64,000 nt of DNA. It comes from an uncultured Methanobacterium sp. Lineage in GTDB: Archaea; Methanobacteriota; Methanobacteria; Methanobacteriales; Methanobacteriaceae. Every line of letters starts with the position of its first letter. Position 1 is the first letter of the stretch. The position numbers were made by a program, and so were the translations under genes. The stretch is from NCBI RefSeq assembly GCF_963665055.1, contig NZ_OY762015.1, positions 744,001-808,000 on the forward strand, read 5' to 3'. The notes beneath the pieces are model-generated. The model was not told where the DNA came from and searched no databases. It was given only the letters and a program-made list of their open reading frames with translations. Shown here in pieces: positions 48,454-57,455 of this stretch.

Positions 48454-48846
48454 TTATAATTCTAAAGACTCCTGAATCCGCTCAACAATACACACCCTGT
48501 TCCATCCTACAACACCGCTGGCAATTTTCTCCAGCTCCCCTGGAACATCTTCTAATCCATAAGGACGGATTAAAACAAGGGGTTTTCCAAGTTTTTGAGC
48601 TATATTTACCTGTTTCTGGATTAAATCATGGTGTTTGGAGTAAAGGCCGGTTAGTATGATCACCACATCGGCTGGTTCAATTTGTTGGTTTAACTCTTCC
48701 TGACTGTTTTCTCCAGGAACACCATGATCCTCCCATTCAAAGTCATGTGCTTCAATAAGTTTCTGGATAAAGGTGAGGTATTCTTCATCACCTTCTCCAT
48801 TATGGCTGATAAACAAATGATAAATTTTAAGTTCTTCTTCAAACAT
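48454..48846 (-). CDS. TIR-like protein of the MTH538 family
   Basis: This 130-residue protein has the MTH538/TIR-like fold sequence: YHLFISHNGEGDEEYLTFIQKL at the start, then PADVVIILTGLYSKHHDLIQKQVNIAQKLGKPLVLIRPYG, then GVVGWNRVCIVERIQESL at the end. Such domains have a flavodoxin-like fold, and some relatives bind or cleave NAD in anti-phage systems; others have no known activity. The ATG at 48846 follows GTGTGGTGGAA. It is alone here, without a NAD-processing partner gene such as ThsA. Confidence 0.8.
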   Translation of the reverse strand: MFEEELKIYHLFISHNGEGDEEYLTFIQKLIEAHDFEWEDHGVPGENSQEELNQQIEPADVVIILTGLYSKHHDLIQKQVNIAQKLGKPLVLIRPYGLEDVPGELEKIASGVVGWNRVCIVERIQESLEL

Positions 48847-48936
48847 TTCCACCACACACCTTCGTGTTGAAGTTAAAACAGGGTTTATAAAATAAATTAG
48901 ATTATATTAATTCATTAGGATATATGGGTTTTAATT

Positions 48937-49152
48937 TTAATCTGTTTTTAACTTTTCAATCAATATTTTCTTTTTATTTTCATCCTGAAGCCAAATTTTA
49001 ACTTCCTTCCAGACCAGGTTGCACTTATCTTCGGCTTTCATTCCTATGATCTTTCGAATGGAAAGGTCAACTTCTTTACGATCTTTTTTATCTTCAGGAT
49101 GTAAATCTGCTTCGGTTAAAACATCCTTCATATACCTAAGATAACAGCTCAT
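48937..49152 (-). CDS. Small conserved-looking helical protein of unknown function
   Basis: This 71-residue protein (MSCYLRYMKDVLTEADLHPEDKK...) has several helices and no membrane segment. DRKEVDLSIRKIIGMKAEDKCNLVWKEVKIWLQ suggests a compact helical bundle. The start at 49152 is supported by GAGGAGTGATGATC just before the ATG. No family is recognised. It is upstream of the TIR-like gene on the same strand, 90 bases away, and could be co-transcribed with it. Confidence 0.65.
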   Translation of the reverse strand: MSCYLRYMKDVLTEADLHPEDKKDRKEVDLSIRKIIGMKAEDKCNLVWKEVKIWLQDENKKKILIEKLKTD

Positions 49153-49271
49153 GATCATCACTCCTCAACCTTTATCTTTCCTCACCATGAGTAATATTAT
49201 ACTATCCCTTTAGAGCTTCTACCATAACTACGTATAAATATAATTAATAATTCTAATAGTTTTAATGGAAT

Positions 49272-49360
49272 ATTCAACAGTTTAATACAATCAACAGTTA
49301 ATAATTAAACAATTAATACAATCAACAGCAATAATTCAACAGTTTAATACAATAGCAACA
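49272..49360. repeat. Short direct repeats upstream of the amidase gene
   Basis: ATTCAACAGTTTAATACAAT occurs at 49272 and again at 49334, and a related AATTAATACAATCAACAG lies between them near 49311. Further short repeats (TTATAGTGTTTATAC, TTATACGGATAATTAG) follow at about 49440-49490. The stretch fills the 377-base gap between divergent genes; no reading frame is present. Confidence 0.5.
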
Positions 49361-49529
49361 TTTTCCATGGAATGTTATTAATTATTAAAGCCCAACGTTA
49401 ATTATATAATCATGAGTATCTGTTGTAATAGTTAATTGTGTTATAGTGTTTATACTGGTAATTAATGTTTATACGGATAATTAGTGTTATAACTGTGTAA
49501 ATAGAGTATATCTTGGTGGGACTGGTAAA

Positions 49530-50357
49530 ATGAAAGATGATTTTCGAGTGGCACTGTGCCAGATGAGGGTGGTGGCAGATAAAAGTGAGAACATTGCCCG
49601 TGCAATATCCATGATACATGATGCTTCCACTAACTCTGATTTGGTGATATTGCCTGAAATGTGGAATTGTCCTTATCAAACTTCACTCTTCCCAGAATAT
49701 GCTGAGGAGAGGGGAAACAGTCCCACCTTAGATGCCATTTCTAAAGCTGCGAAGGATGATGGGGTTTATATTGTAGCAGGTTCCATCCCTGAAAAACATG
49801 GGGGTAATATTTACAATTCCTGTTTCATTTTCAATCCCCAGGGTGAAATTATAGGAACACACCGTAAAGTTCATCTTTTTGATATTGACGTACCAGGAGA
49901 AATCAGTTTCAAGGAATCAGAAACCCTCACTGCAGGTAACCAGATCACAGTAGTGAACACACCACTTTGCAAAATAGGAATATGTATCTGTTATGATATG
50001 CGTTTTCCCGAATTATTACGGTTAATGTCCCTGGAAGGGGCTGATTTAATTGTTGTTCCAGGGGCATTCAACCTTACCACTGGACCTGCACACTGGAAAC
50101 CATTAATTCAGGTGAGGGCAGTTGATAACCAGGTTTTCATGGCTGCAGCATCACCGGCCCGGGACCCTGATGCTACCTATGTGGCCTATGGACATTCCAT
50201 GGTTTGTGATCCTTGGGGAACAGTCCTAAAAGAAGCAGGAACAGGTGAGGAAATAATATATACCACAATTAACCTGGAAATGATTCCGAAAATTCGCCAG
50301 GAACTTCCGCTTCTTCTTAATAGGCGAACTGACCTGTATCAATTAAGGAAAAAATGA
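49530..50357 (+). CDS. Carbon-nitrogen hydrolase (nitrilase superfamily amidase)
   Basis: This 275-residue enzyme has the Glu-Lys-Cys triad: E43 in VILPEMWNCPYQ, K113 in GTHRKVHLFDID and C154 in ICICYDMRFPELLR. The pattern and length match omega-amidase/Nit2-type enzymes, which deaminate alpha-keto acid amides such as 2-oxoglutaramate, although deaminated glutathione or other amides are possible. It is cytoplasmic. The ATG at 49530 follows GGTGGGACTGGTAAA. The gene is preceded by a repeat-rich spacer and followed by an AT-rich gap. Confidence 0.92.
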   Translation: MKDDFRVALCQMRVVADKSENIARAISMIHDASTNSDLVILPEMWNCPYQTSLFPEYAEERGNSPTLDAISKAAKDDGVYIVAGSIPEKHGGNIYNSCFIFNPQGEIIGTHRKVHLFDIDVPGEISFKESETLTAGNQITVVNTPLCKIGICICYDMRFPELLRLMSLEGADLIVVPGAFNLTTGPAHWKPLIQVRAVDNQVFMAAASPARDPDATYVAYGHSMVCDPWGTVLKEAGTGEEIIYTTINLEMIPKIRQELPLLLNRRTDLYQLRKK

Positions 50358-50552
50358 GTATTGACTTTATTTAGATGTAGCTAACTAATTTAATGTGAAT
50401 TCATATTATAATGTGAATTTTTATTATTGCAGTTCCTTATTTACTGTGGAAGTTCATTATATGACGTGGACTTTATTATTTAATGTGGAATTCCAATTTA
50501 TTATGCAATTCATCTATTTTGATTTAAACAGTAAAAGCTTTGATTCAGAATT

Positions 50553-51122
50553 TTACTTCTGAATCTTTTTAAGGGCTTTATTGCATGCTTTTTTAAATTC
50601 TTTATCTCCAGTTGCTGCACGGCGGGCTTTTTTAATGGGGTCAATACCACGTTCATCCCCAATATCTCCCAGTGCTTTAACTGCAGCTACCCTCACACCC
50701 CAGTCTTCATCAGTTAACATTCCGATTAGCGGATCTACTGCAGCGTCATTACCTATCTCACCCAGTGCTTTGGAGGCGAATTTACGGACACTCCAATCCT
50801 CATCAGAGAGAGCTTCCACTAAATGGTCAACTACACTATCACTTTTAATATCCTTAAGGGCTAAAGTGGCGTATCTGCGAATGTTTCCTTCATCATTTTT
50901 TAGTATGGTGACCAGGGGCTCAATAGCAGGGTCACCTATTTTACCCAGTGACTTGGCAGAGGTAAATCTAACCTGGGGATTATCATCTTCCAGTGCTTTG
51001 ATTAATGGTTCAATAACATCAGGATTTCCGGTTTCACCCAACTTTTCTGCTGATTCTTTTCTTTTTTCAGGATCCTCATCTGATAAATCCTTTAATAATT
51101 GTTCATGATCATTAGTTGACAT
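50553..51122 (-). CDS. HEAT-repeat protein
   Basis: This 189-residue protein has about five HEAT/PBS-lyase-like repeats (for example DEDWSVRKFASKALGEIGNDAAVDPLIGML), each about 31 residues, forming an alpha-solenoid scaffold. It is similar in style to the protein at 15531 but shorter. The ATG at 51122 is chosen because GAGAGGAATAAGC lies just before it. It lies 378 bases downstream of the histidine kinase gene on the same strand, across a repeat-containing spacer. Partners are unknown. Confidence 0.88.
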   Translation of the reverse strand: MSTNDHEQLLKDLSDEDPEKRKESAEKLGETGNPDVIEPLIKALEDDNPQVRFTSAKSLGKIGDPAIEPLVTILKNDEGNIRRYATLALKDIKSDSVVDHLVEALSDEDWSVRKFASKALGEIGNDAAVDPLIGMLTDEDWGVRVAAVKALGDIGDERGIDPIKKARRAATGDKEFKKACNKALKKIQK

Positions 51123-51430
51123 GCTTATTCCTCTCGTCATTTTACTAAGAACATTTTTTTATTTCACTGTATATTAAACTAACTGGAAAATAAGATTAAA
51201 TAAATGAAAAAATAAGTTTTTATAAGTCAATAAGGGGTGAATTATTTTTTATAAAAAATAAGAATTTGATTTTAAGTAAAAATTTATTTTAAAAAGTATA
51301 GGTTTATTTAAAATATATTTAGTAAACTCCTCACTTACCTTTGTAAACTCTTCACAACTCAATTCCTTTAATAAATTCCATTGTTAGTAAATTATTCACA
51401 GGCTTAGTAAACACATTCAAGATAATTATC

Positions 51431-51498
51431 CATTCAAGATAGATACTCATTCAAGATAGATACTCATTCAGGATAGATACACATTCAAGAAGATATTT
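51431..51498. repeat. Four tandem copies of a 17-base unit
   Basis: CATTCAAGATAGATACT is repeated at 51431 and 51448 exactly, then as CATTCAGGATAGATACA at 51465 and as a degenerate copy at 51482. The array ends at the stop codon of the histidine kinase gene (51501). It has no spacer between units, so it is a slippage-type repeat. The rest of the 51123-51430 gap is AT-rich without a gene. Confidence 0.7.
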
Positions 51499-51500
51499 AT

Positions 51501-54230
51501 TCAAGACAAATATTCATCTTCATTAAAGGTTATGGTTACATGGGTCCCGTCATCTCGATAGACTAGCATTTTTCCTTCGATCTGCCCTATAAGATTTTTA
51601 ACCAGTTGCAGTCCCAATGTATCAGTTTTTTGTACGTCCAGATCTGAAGGAAGTCCAATACCATCATCATCCACCATCATAACATAATTTTCATCTTTTT
51701 TGAAAAATTTAATGGTAATGGTTCCATATTCTCCATTGGGAAATGCGTATTTCATGGAGTTGGTTAAAAGTTCATTCAATATTAAACCCAATGGGATGGC
51801 AGTGTTGATATCCAGATTCAAATCTTCCAGTTCCATTACCAGTTCCACCCTTTCAGGGTATGTTAAAAAGGAATTAAAAAGATCCCGGGCCAGGTGACGG
51901 ATGTAATCTCCGAAGTTAATCTTTTTAAAATTATCAGATCGGTACAGTTTTTCGTGTATAAGTGCCATGGATTTTGCCCTGGTCTGAATTTGTCTGAATA
52001 TCTCTTTGGCCTTTTCATCTTCAATATCAGCTGAGGTGAGGTTGAGCAGGCTGGCCATGATCATCAGATTATTCTTAGTACGGTGATGAATTTCCCGAAC
52101 CAGCATTTCCTTATCATTTAATGCCTTTTTCAAATTTTCTTCAGCCCTTTTTCTGAGCAAAGCTTCAACAATGGTGGTGGAAATACTTCCTAGGGCTTTA
52201 ATATCTGAAAAATCGTAGTCCGAGCCTTTGTTAGCCAATCCGATCAATCCCATGAATTCACCATTCTTTAAAAGAGGAGCAATAATGATATTATTGAGGA
52301 AAGGATGATTTAAAGGTAGAAAATCCAGATCAAGGGTGGAGAGATCATTATAACTAACTGGATATTTACTAATTTTTAACTGCTCCCAGATTTCATTGAT
52401 CTTAAGATTTTGAAGCATGATATCCATATCAATATTTTCCAACTGAAATCTTCCCATTAATGATTCACTGAATACCATGGATTTTAACTCTTTATCTGGG
52501 TTAATTTCACATATAAAACCAACTTCAGAGTGGGTGATCTCTTCACTAACACTGAGGCAAGTTTTTGTAAGATCTTCTTCAGTTTCCGATAATATGGCTT
52601 CGGTTAAGATGGTTCCCATTGCTTTGTGGATTTCATTCTGCCGGCTTAAAAGCAGTTCATATTCTTTCCTCTCAGTCATATCCCTGGCAACACAAAGAAC
52701 CTTTTCAACATTTCCCTCAGGAGTTTTAAGGGGAATTAGGATAGTATCCAGCCACATTGAATCAGGGGTCATGGTAAGTAGGTTCTCGCCTCTGACAGTA
52801 TCTTTAATCTGGAATACCCTCTGAAGATATTTGCCCTGCAATTCATTAGTTTCTGGAGGGAATAATTCACATCGAGGTTTACCCAGTACTTCAGAAGGGT
52901 CAAGCTTCCATTTGCGTGCAGCATATTCATTGATATATTCCAACTGGTCATTGTGGTTTATGATAAACACAAAATCTTCCACAGCCTCAGCAAGCGTCCT
53001 GTATCTGTTTTCACTTTCAGTAATTTTTGCCATAGCCTGGTTACGTTCAGTAACATCTAGAATAGAAGCAAGGGTTCTTTTAGTTCCGGGTATGATACAA
53101 ACATTGGCAAAAATGTCCTTAGTTTCACCATATTTGTCAATGATACGGAATTCATAATTATTTGGAGCATCTGCTGAGTTACTGTACCTTAACTTCTGAT
53201 ATTCTTCCATTTTTGTCTGATATTCTGGTACCACAAGGTCTTTCCATTTTTTTCGTCCCATTAATTCGTAGGGTGCATAGCCAACAATTTTTTCTGTTTC
53301 AGAGTTAGCCATGGATATGGTACTATCCTCCTCAACAATTAGGGTGGCGGTACCGCTATGTTCAAATATGGTTTTATAGTATGCAACTGATTCCCGTAGT
53401 GATTCTTTGGCCTGTTTGAGGTTGGTAAGATCGATAAAACTCCACACTCTTCCAGTTACTTTATTTCCTACTATTTGTGGTTGGGAATAGCGCTGGTAAA
53501 CTCGACCATCCTCAAATTCTACAATATCCGTGCTGGTCTGGTTAGGATTTTGATAGAGTTGCTCGATTTTTGATCTAAACTTTAAGGGATCTTTCACATC
53601 ACCCATGACGTGATCCAGAAGGTCTGACTCGTATCCTATATTAACCATTGATTGAGGAATATTCCACATGTCCCGGAATTTCTGGTTGTAACTGGTTATT
53701 ATTCCCTGGTTATTGATGACCAGTATTCCATTGGCAACTGATTCCATGGTTGCTTTTTGAAGAGATATGGATTCCTGCAATGAATTTTCCATTAATTTGA
53801 GGTCAGTTATGTCGGTAGCAAGGATGGAAATGGCTATTATCTCATCCTGAGATGTAACGGGAGAAACATATACTTTAATATATCTAACTTCGTCTTCTTT
53901 ATCCAAAAAAAATGATTCAAAGGGTATATTTACTTTTTTATTGAAAATATTATCAATAGAATTAGTGTATTTATGATACTCTTTTGAGGGTATAATTTCA
54001 AGTTGTGAAAGTAGTTTGGGGATTCTTTTATCTTCAACAAGGAAACTGAGGCTGGAAACTGAGTTGTTAACTTCTAATATTTCACCATCCAATCCTATAA
54101 TAATGATATAGTTGGGAGAAATATCAAATATTCCTTTTTTATATGCAATTTCCTTTTTTAATTTTAATATTTCATTTTTTAGTATTTTAACCTGGTTTAA
54201 GTCTTTCAAACTTGCATTGTTGTCTGTCAT
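51501..54230 (-). CDS. PAS/GAF sensor histidine kinase of the HisKA_2 type
   Basis: This 909-residue protein has an N-terminal coiled stretch and four to five PAS domains (starting near residues 38, 165, 285 and 410: DISPNYIIIIGLDGEI, TMESVANGILVINNQG, IFEHSGTATLIVEED, LAEAVEDFVFIINHN). A GAF domain follows (about 550-690), then HisKA_2 with the phospho-His in EIHHRTKNNLMIM and a C-terminal ATPase with NELLTNSMKYAFP and DDDGIGLPS. No membrane helix is seen. A response regulator gene on the same strand, 454 bases upstream, is the likely partner. The ATG has no strong ribosome site. Confidence 0.93.
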   Translation of the reverse strand: MTDNNASLKDLNQVKILKNEILKLKKEIAYKKGIFDISPNYIIIIGLDGEILEVNNSVSSLSFLVEDKRIPKLLSQLEIIPSKEYHKYTNSIDNIFNKKVNIPFESFFLDKEDEVRYIKVYVSPVTSQDEIIAISILATDITDLKLMENSLQESISLQKATMESVANGILVINNQGIITSYNQKFRDMWNIPQSMVNIGYESDLLDHVMGDVKDPLKFRSKIEQLYQNPNQTSTDIVEFEDGRVYQRYSQPQIVGNKVTGRVWSFIDLTNLKQAKESLRESVAYYKTIFEHSGTATLIVEEDSTISMANSETEKIVGYAPYELMGRKKWKDLVVPEYQTKMEEYQKLRYSNSADAPNNYEFRIIDKYGETKDIFANVCIIPGTKRTLASILDVTERNQAMAKITESENRYRTLAEAVEDFVFIINHNDQLEYINEYAARKWKLDPSEVLGKPRCELFPPETNELQGKYLQRVFQIKDTVRGENLLTMTPDSMWLDTILIPLKTPEGNVEKVLCVARDMTERKEYELLLSRQNEIHKAMGTILTEAILSETEEDLTKTCLSVSEEITHSEVGFICEINPDKELKSMVFSESLMGRFQLENIDMDIMLQNLKINEIWEQLKISKYPVSYNDLSTLDLDFLPLNHPFLNNIIIAPLLKNGEFMGLIGLANKGSDYDFSDIKALGSISTTIVEALLRKRAEENLKKALNDKEMLVREIHHRTKNNLMIMASLLNLTSADIEDEKAKEIFRQIQTRAKSMALIHEKLYRSDNFKKINFGDYIRHLARDLFNSFLTYPERVELVMELEDLNLDINTAIPLGLILNELLTNSMKYAFPNGEYGTITIKFFKKDENYVMMVDDDGIGLPSDLDVQKTDTLGLQLVKNLIGQIEGKMLVYRDDGTHVTITFNEDEYLS

Positions 54231-54684
54231 TAATTATCCCCTTTAGACTTAATACGTGCTACTGGGATACTGCCAATAATGTTTTCCAAAAAATTCTTTA
54301 CTACCGCCGTAAAATTTTTTTTCTTTTAAGATGTTTAATGCATTGTTTCACAACATCATAAATTTAATTGAGTACAGATGTGAATTTTGTCACAGCACAC
54401 CAATAAATCTGTGAAACATGGAACATCAAAAAAATATTCTAATATTGTTATGTTCACATAGTTTCATGAATCCGTTTAATTTACATTAAAACAGTTATAT
54501 TCCCGTTAAGTAACAGTTATATTTCGGTTAAATTAAGACATCTATCCCTAAGATAAGCGAGACAGTTATTCAATGTGTTTATGGAAGAGTAATTTATGGG
54601 TAAATGAAGAGTCAACTTAAGTGTTTTAAGTGAAACTGGTAGAATTAATCAATAATTAGATAAAAACAGCTTTATTAATGGAAT
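54231..54684. other. Spacer between histidine kinase and response regulator genes
   Basis: This 454-base AT-rich region contains two imperfect copies of ACAGTTATATTCCCGTTAAG near 54490-54531 and scattered short repeats of GTTTCACA. The repeated elements could be binding sites in the kinase promoter. No gene is seen. Confidence 0.45.
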
Positions 54685-55551
54685 CTATTGGTAATCATAA
54701 TCAAACTTACACACCGATTGAAGAATACCAGTGGTGGCCTCTTCCTTCACTGATCCGGGTAATTTAGTCCAGGAAAAGGTTAGCTGCATTATACTCTGAC
54801 AGATGAGACATAAAAAAACATCTTTAGGTCGTCCTGGTGACCATGAACATTTTTTAACAGTTAATGTCCCTAAGTTTGCCTTGGAACGTGTTAAAACTTT
54901 AAAACCAAGATTTTCGTATAAATGGCTTATCCAGGATAGATATAATTTCATTTTATCATCATCACTCAAATTATCATATGGTTCCTGGCTGTTTTCTTTT
55001 ATATACTGGTGGAACAGTGGTTTCATATTCTGCTCAAAAAGTCTCATGAAACGGGAGAGGAACACACTTCTCTCAGAAATAGGAATGTTGGTAACTAGTT
55101 CAGGCAGGGCACTGCGCATGAATATCTGAACATCTTTCAACCCTGCATTCTTTTGATCTTCCAGTTCTTTTCGCCTGGTTTCGTGATTTTTTAATGCTAA
55201 CTGAATATTATTACGTAATTCTGCTTCGTCAATGGGCTTGATTAGATAAGCATTGGCTTTAGTGTCAATTATCCGGTTGAAAGTTTCAACATCATCCAGT
55301 GCAGTTAAATATATTAAGGGAACATCCATGAAGCTTTTGATAATGGTAGCAGCATCTATCCCATCCATGTCTCCCTTTAGGGTAATATCCATAAGAATCA
55401 GATCAGGTTTAATGGAGAATGCTTCCTGTATTGCTTCATTCCCTGTTTTGGCAGTGGAGGGTACATGGTATCCAAGGGATTGTAGACATTCCTGGATTTC
55501 AATGGCACTGATCCCCTCATCTTCCACTACTAAAATTGTCTCTCCAGCCAT
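54685..55551 (-). CDS. Response regulator with a methanogen-type output domain
   Basis: This 288-residue protein has a receiver domain in residues 1-125 with acidic pocket DE at 11-12, phospho-acceptor Asp55 in LILMDITLKG and Lys105 in LIKPID. The remaining 160 residues form a second domain (SERSVFLSRFMRLFEQNMKPLF, then CSWSPGRPKDVFLCLICQSIM). It is not a known DNA-binding fold and resembles the methanogen output domains described for archaeal regulators. It probably signals through protein or small-molecule contact rather than direct promoter binding. It lies upstream of the histidine kinase at 51501 on the same strand. Confidence 0.85.
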   Translation of the reverse strand: MAGETILVVEDEGISAIEIQECLQSLGYHVPSTAKTGNEAIQEAFSIKPDLILMDITLKGDMDGIDAATIIKSFMDVPLIYLTALDDVETFNRIIDTKANAYLIKPIDEAELRNNIQLALKNHETRRKELEDQKNAGLKDVQIFMRSALPELVTNIPISERSVFLSRFMRLFEQNMKPLFHQYIKENSQEPYDNLSDDDKMKLYLSWISHLYENLGFKVLTRSKANLGTLTVKKCSWSPGRPKDVFLCLICQSIMQLTFSWTKLPGSVKEEATTGILQSVCKFDYDYQ

Positions 55552-55881
55552 TTATTCACCATAAACCTTGATTTAACACATTCATCCACTTGATATATGG
55601 AATAACTTCGATATATGGAATATGGTATATTTTAACATATAAATCTAGTAGGTACTATTACTTACCACAGATATTCTTTAAAATAATATATTTTACTGTA
55701 AATGATTATCTATTTTATTAAACCTGTTACGCGTTTGTTTGGTGTTAACTGGTGAAATTTGGCCTCAATTTGGAAAAAATATTTTATAAGAGACTACTCT
55801 TTTATCTCAAGTGTGAGGAGGTGATTCCTAATAAATTTGGATAGAGCGAGATTGAATACTATTTTTGGAGTATTTGGTGGT
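55552..55881. other. Spacer between antiporter and response regulator genes
   Basis: This 330-base AT-rich region contains the short repeat GATATATGGAATA near 55591 and 55609, upstream of the response regulator start. No gene is seen. Confidence 0.4.
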
Positions 55882-57072
55882 TTATTCTATTTTAGGAATT
55901 GACAAACCAAGATAACGGGCAAATAGGTTGATGGTTGAACCCTGAAGGAGTGCGGAGGTTATGGTTATGAAGAAGACTATATTGAATATCAAGTTAGCAC
56001 CCTGGATCCCGGCAACTATGGGATAGGTTGCAAAGATAATTGGCACTGCTCCCCGGATACCCACCCATGAGATGAAAACCTTATCCTTCAGTTGAACTTT
56101 AAATGGTGATAGACACAGGAAAACTGCCAGGGGACGGGCAACCAGGATCAGGAAGAAGGAGATCACCAGTCCAATTCCTATCACCGGAATAATCTGTGAG
56201 GGGAAAACCAGTAATCCCAGGGTTAAAAACATTACTATCTGCATTAACCAGGCTAGACCATCGAAAAATTGCATCTGAACCTTCTTGTTAATGAATGAAC
56301 TGTTTCCCAGAATTAGTGCTGCTACATATACACTCAGGAAACCATTTCCACCAACATAATAGGTGACTGAGAAGGTCAAAAATGCCAGGGCAATACTCAA
56401 AACTGGGTAAAGTCCCTGAGTATCAAGTTTAATGCTGTTAATGAGTCTAACCCCTCCCTTACCGAAAATAACTCCTAGAACGATTCCCAGCCCAATGGAT
56501 TGAATAAGTAACAGGATCATGGACCAGATGGAAGTGGTGGGGTTTAGTATGAGAAATATGAGGGTGGTGGTCATGAAGTAGGCCATGGGATCATTGGTCC
56601 CACTTTCCAGTTCAAGGGTAGGTTGGATATTGTTTTTTAACTTGTGTTTACCGGAACGGAAAATTGAAAAAACTGCTGCTGCATCGGTGGATGATACAAT
56701 TGCACCTATTAAAAGGGATTGTGTAAGAGAAAATCCAGTTATCCAGTTAATGAAAAATCCCAGGGCAAGGGTGGTGATCAACACTCCTGCAGTGGATAAA
56801 ACCACACTTTTTTTAAAAACAGGTTTTACATCAAGCCATTTGGTGTCTAACCCTCCAGAAAAGAGGATGATCACCAGGGCTATAATGCCTATAAACTGTG
56901 TAATACTGGGGTCATCAAAGTATATTCCACCAATTCCTTCTGATCCAGCCAGCATTCCAATTAACAGGAAGAAGATAAGGGAGGGAATACCCAGACGTTG
57001 GGATGTTTTACTGATGATAATGCTGATGAGGAGTAGGAGAGATCCTACTAAAATGAACTGTTCTGAAATCAT
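55882..57072 (-). CDS. Cation/proton antiporter (NhaP2/CvrA-like core, lacking TrkA-C)
   Basis: This 396-residue membrane protein has about twelve helices and typical CPA features: LGIPSLIFFLLIGMLAGSEG near residues 27-46, GAIVSSTDAAAVFSI near 123-137, LESGTNDPMAYFM near 154-166 and GIRGAVPIIFATYP near 340. Members exchange Na+ or K+ for H+ to control pH and cation levels. It ends just after the last helix, so the regulatory TrkA-C domain of the E. coli type is absent. Upstream lies a 35-base tandem array that may affect its expression. The start ATG has no clear ribosome site. Confidence 0.9.
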   Translation of the reverse strand: MISEQFILVGSLLLLISIIISKTSQRLGIPSLIFFLLIGMLAGSEGIGGIYFDDPSITQFIGIIALVIILFSGGLDTKWLDVKPVFKKSVVLSTAGVLITTLALGFFINWITGFSLTQSLLIGAIVSSTDAAAVFSIFRSGKHKLKNNIQPTLELESGTNDPMAYFMTTTLIFLILNPTTSIWSMILLLIQSIGLGIVLGVIFGKGGVRLINSIKLDTQGLYPVLSIALAFLTFSVTYYVGGNGFLSVYVAALILGNSSFINKKVQMQFFDGLAWLMQIVMFLTLGLLVFPSQIIPVIGIGLVISFFLILVARPLAVFLCLSPFKVQLKDKVFISWVGIRGAVPIIFATYPIVAGIQGANLIFNIVFFITITSALLQGSTINLFARYLGLSIPKIE

Positions 57073-57235
57073 TATATCTTCTTATCTTTTTATTGATATA
57101 TAATTGTTTAGAATTATTGATATTTTCTATACAGTTGAAAATAATTATGGCATATTGGTTAATTTTGTTTAATAAATATCACTATTATATTAGAATTAGG
57201 TCAGCAAATAATGAAAATGGTCCTTAAAATTACCA

Positions 57236-57420
57236 AGGTCCTTAGAATCATCATAGCCCTACAATAATTATGGTCCTTAAAATCATCATAGTCCTGCAAT
57301 AATTATGGTCCTTAAAATCATCATAGTCCTGCAATAATTATGGTCCTTAAAATCATCATAGTCCTGCAATAACTATGGTCCTTAAAATCACCAATGTCCT
57401 ATAATAACTATGTCCTTAAA
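57236..57420. repeat. 35-base tandem repeat array, about 5.3 copies
   Basis: The unit, beginning TGGTCCTTAAAATCATCATA and ending in GTCCTGCAATAATTA, recurs at exact 35-base steps from 57236 (variant), 57271, 57306, 57341 and 57376 to a partial copy at 57411. A further partial unit (ATGGTCCTTAAAATTACC) precedes the array at about 57217. There is no unique spacer, so it is not CRISPR. It lies between the nudC stop (57456) and the antiporter start (57072) and so in the antiporter's upstream region. Confidence 0.85.
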
Positions 57421-57455
57421 CAAAAAAGGAAAACTGAGGCGAGTTAGTAGTTTTT

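Noticed and set aside
57236..57420. Possible CRISPR array
   Set aside because: The units are contiguous 35-base repeats with no unique spacers, and no cas genes are nearby.
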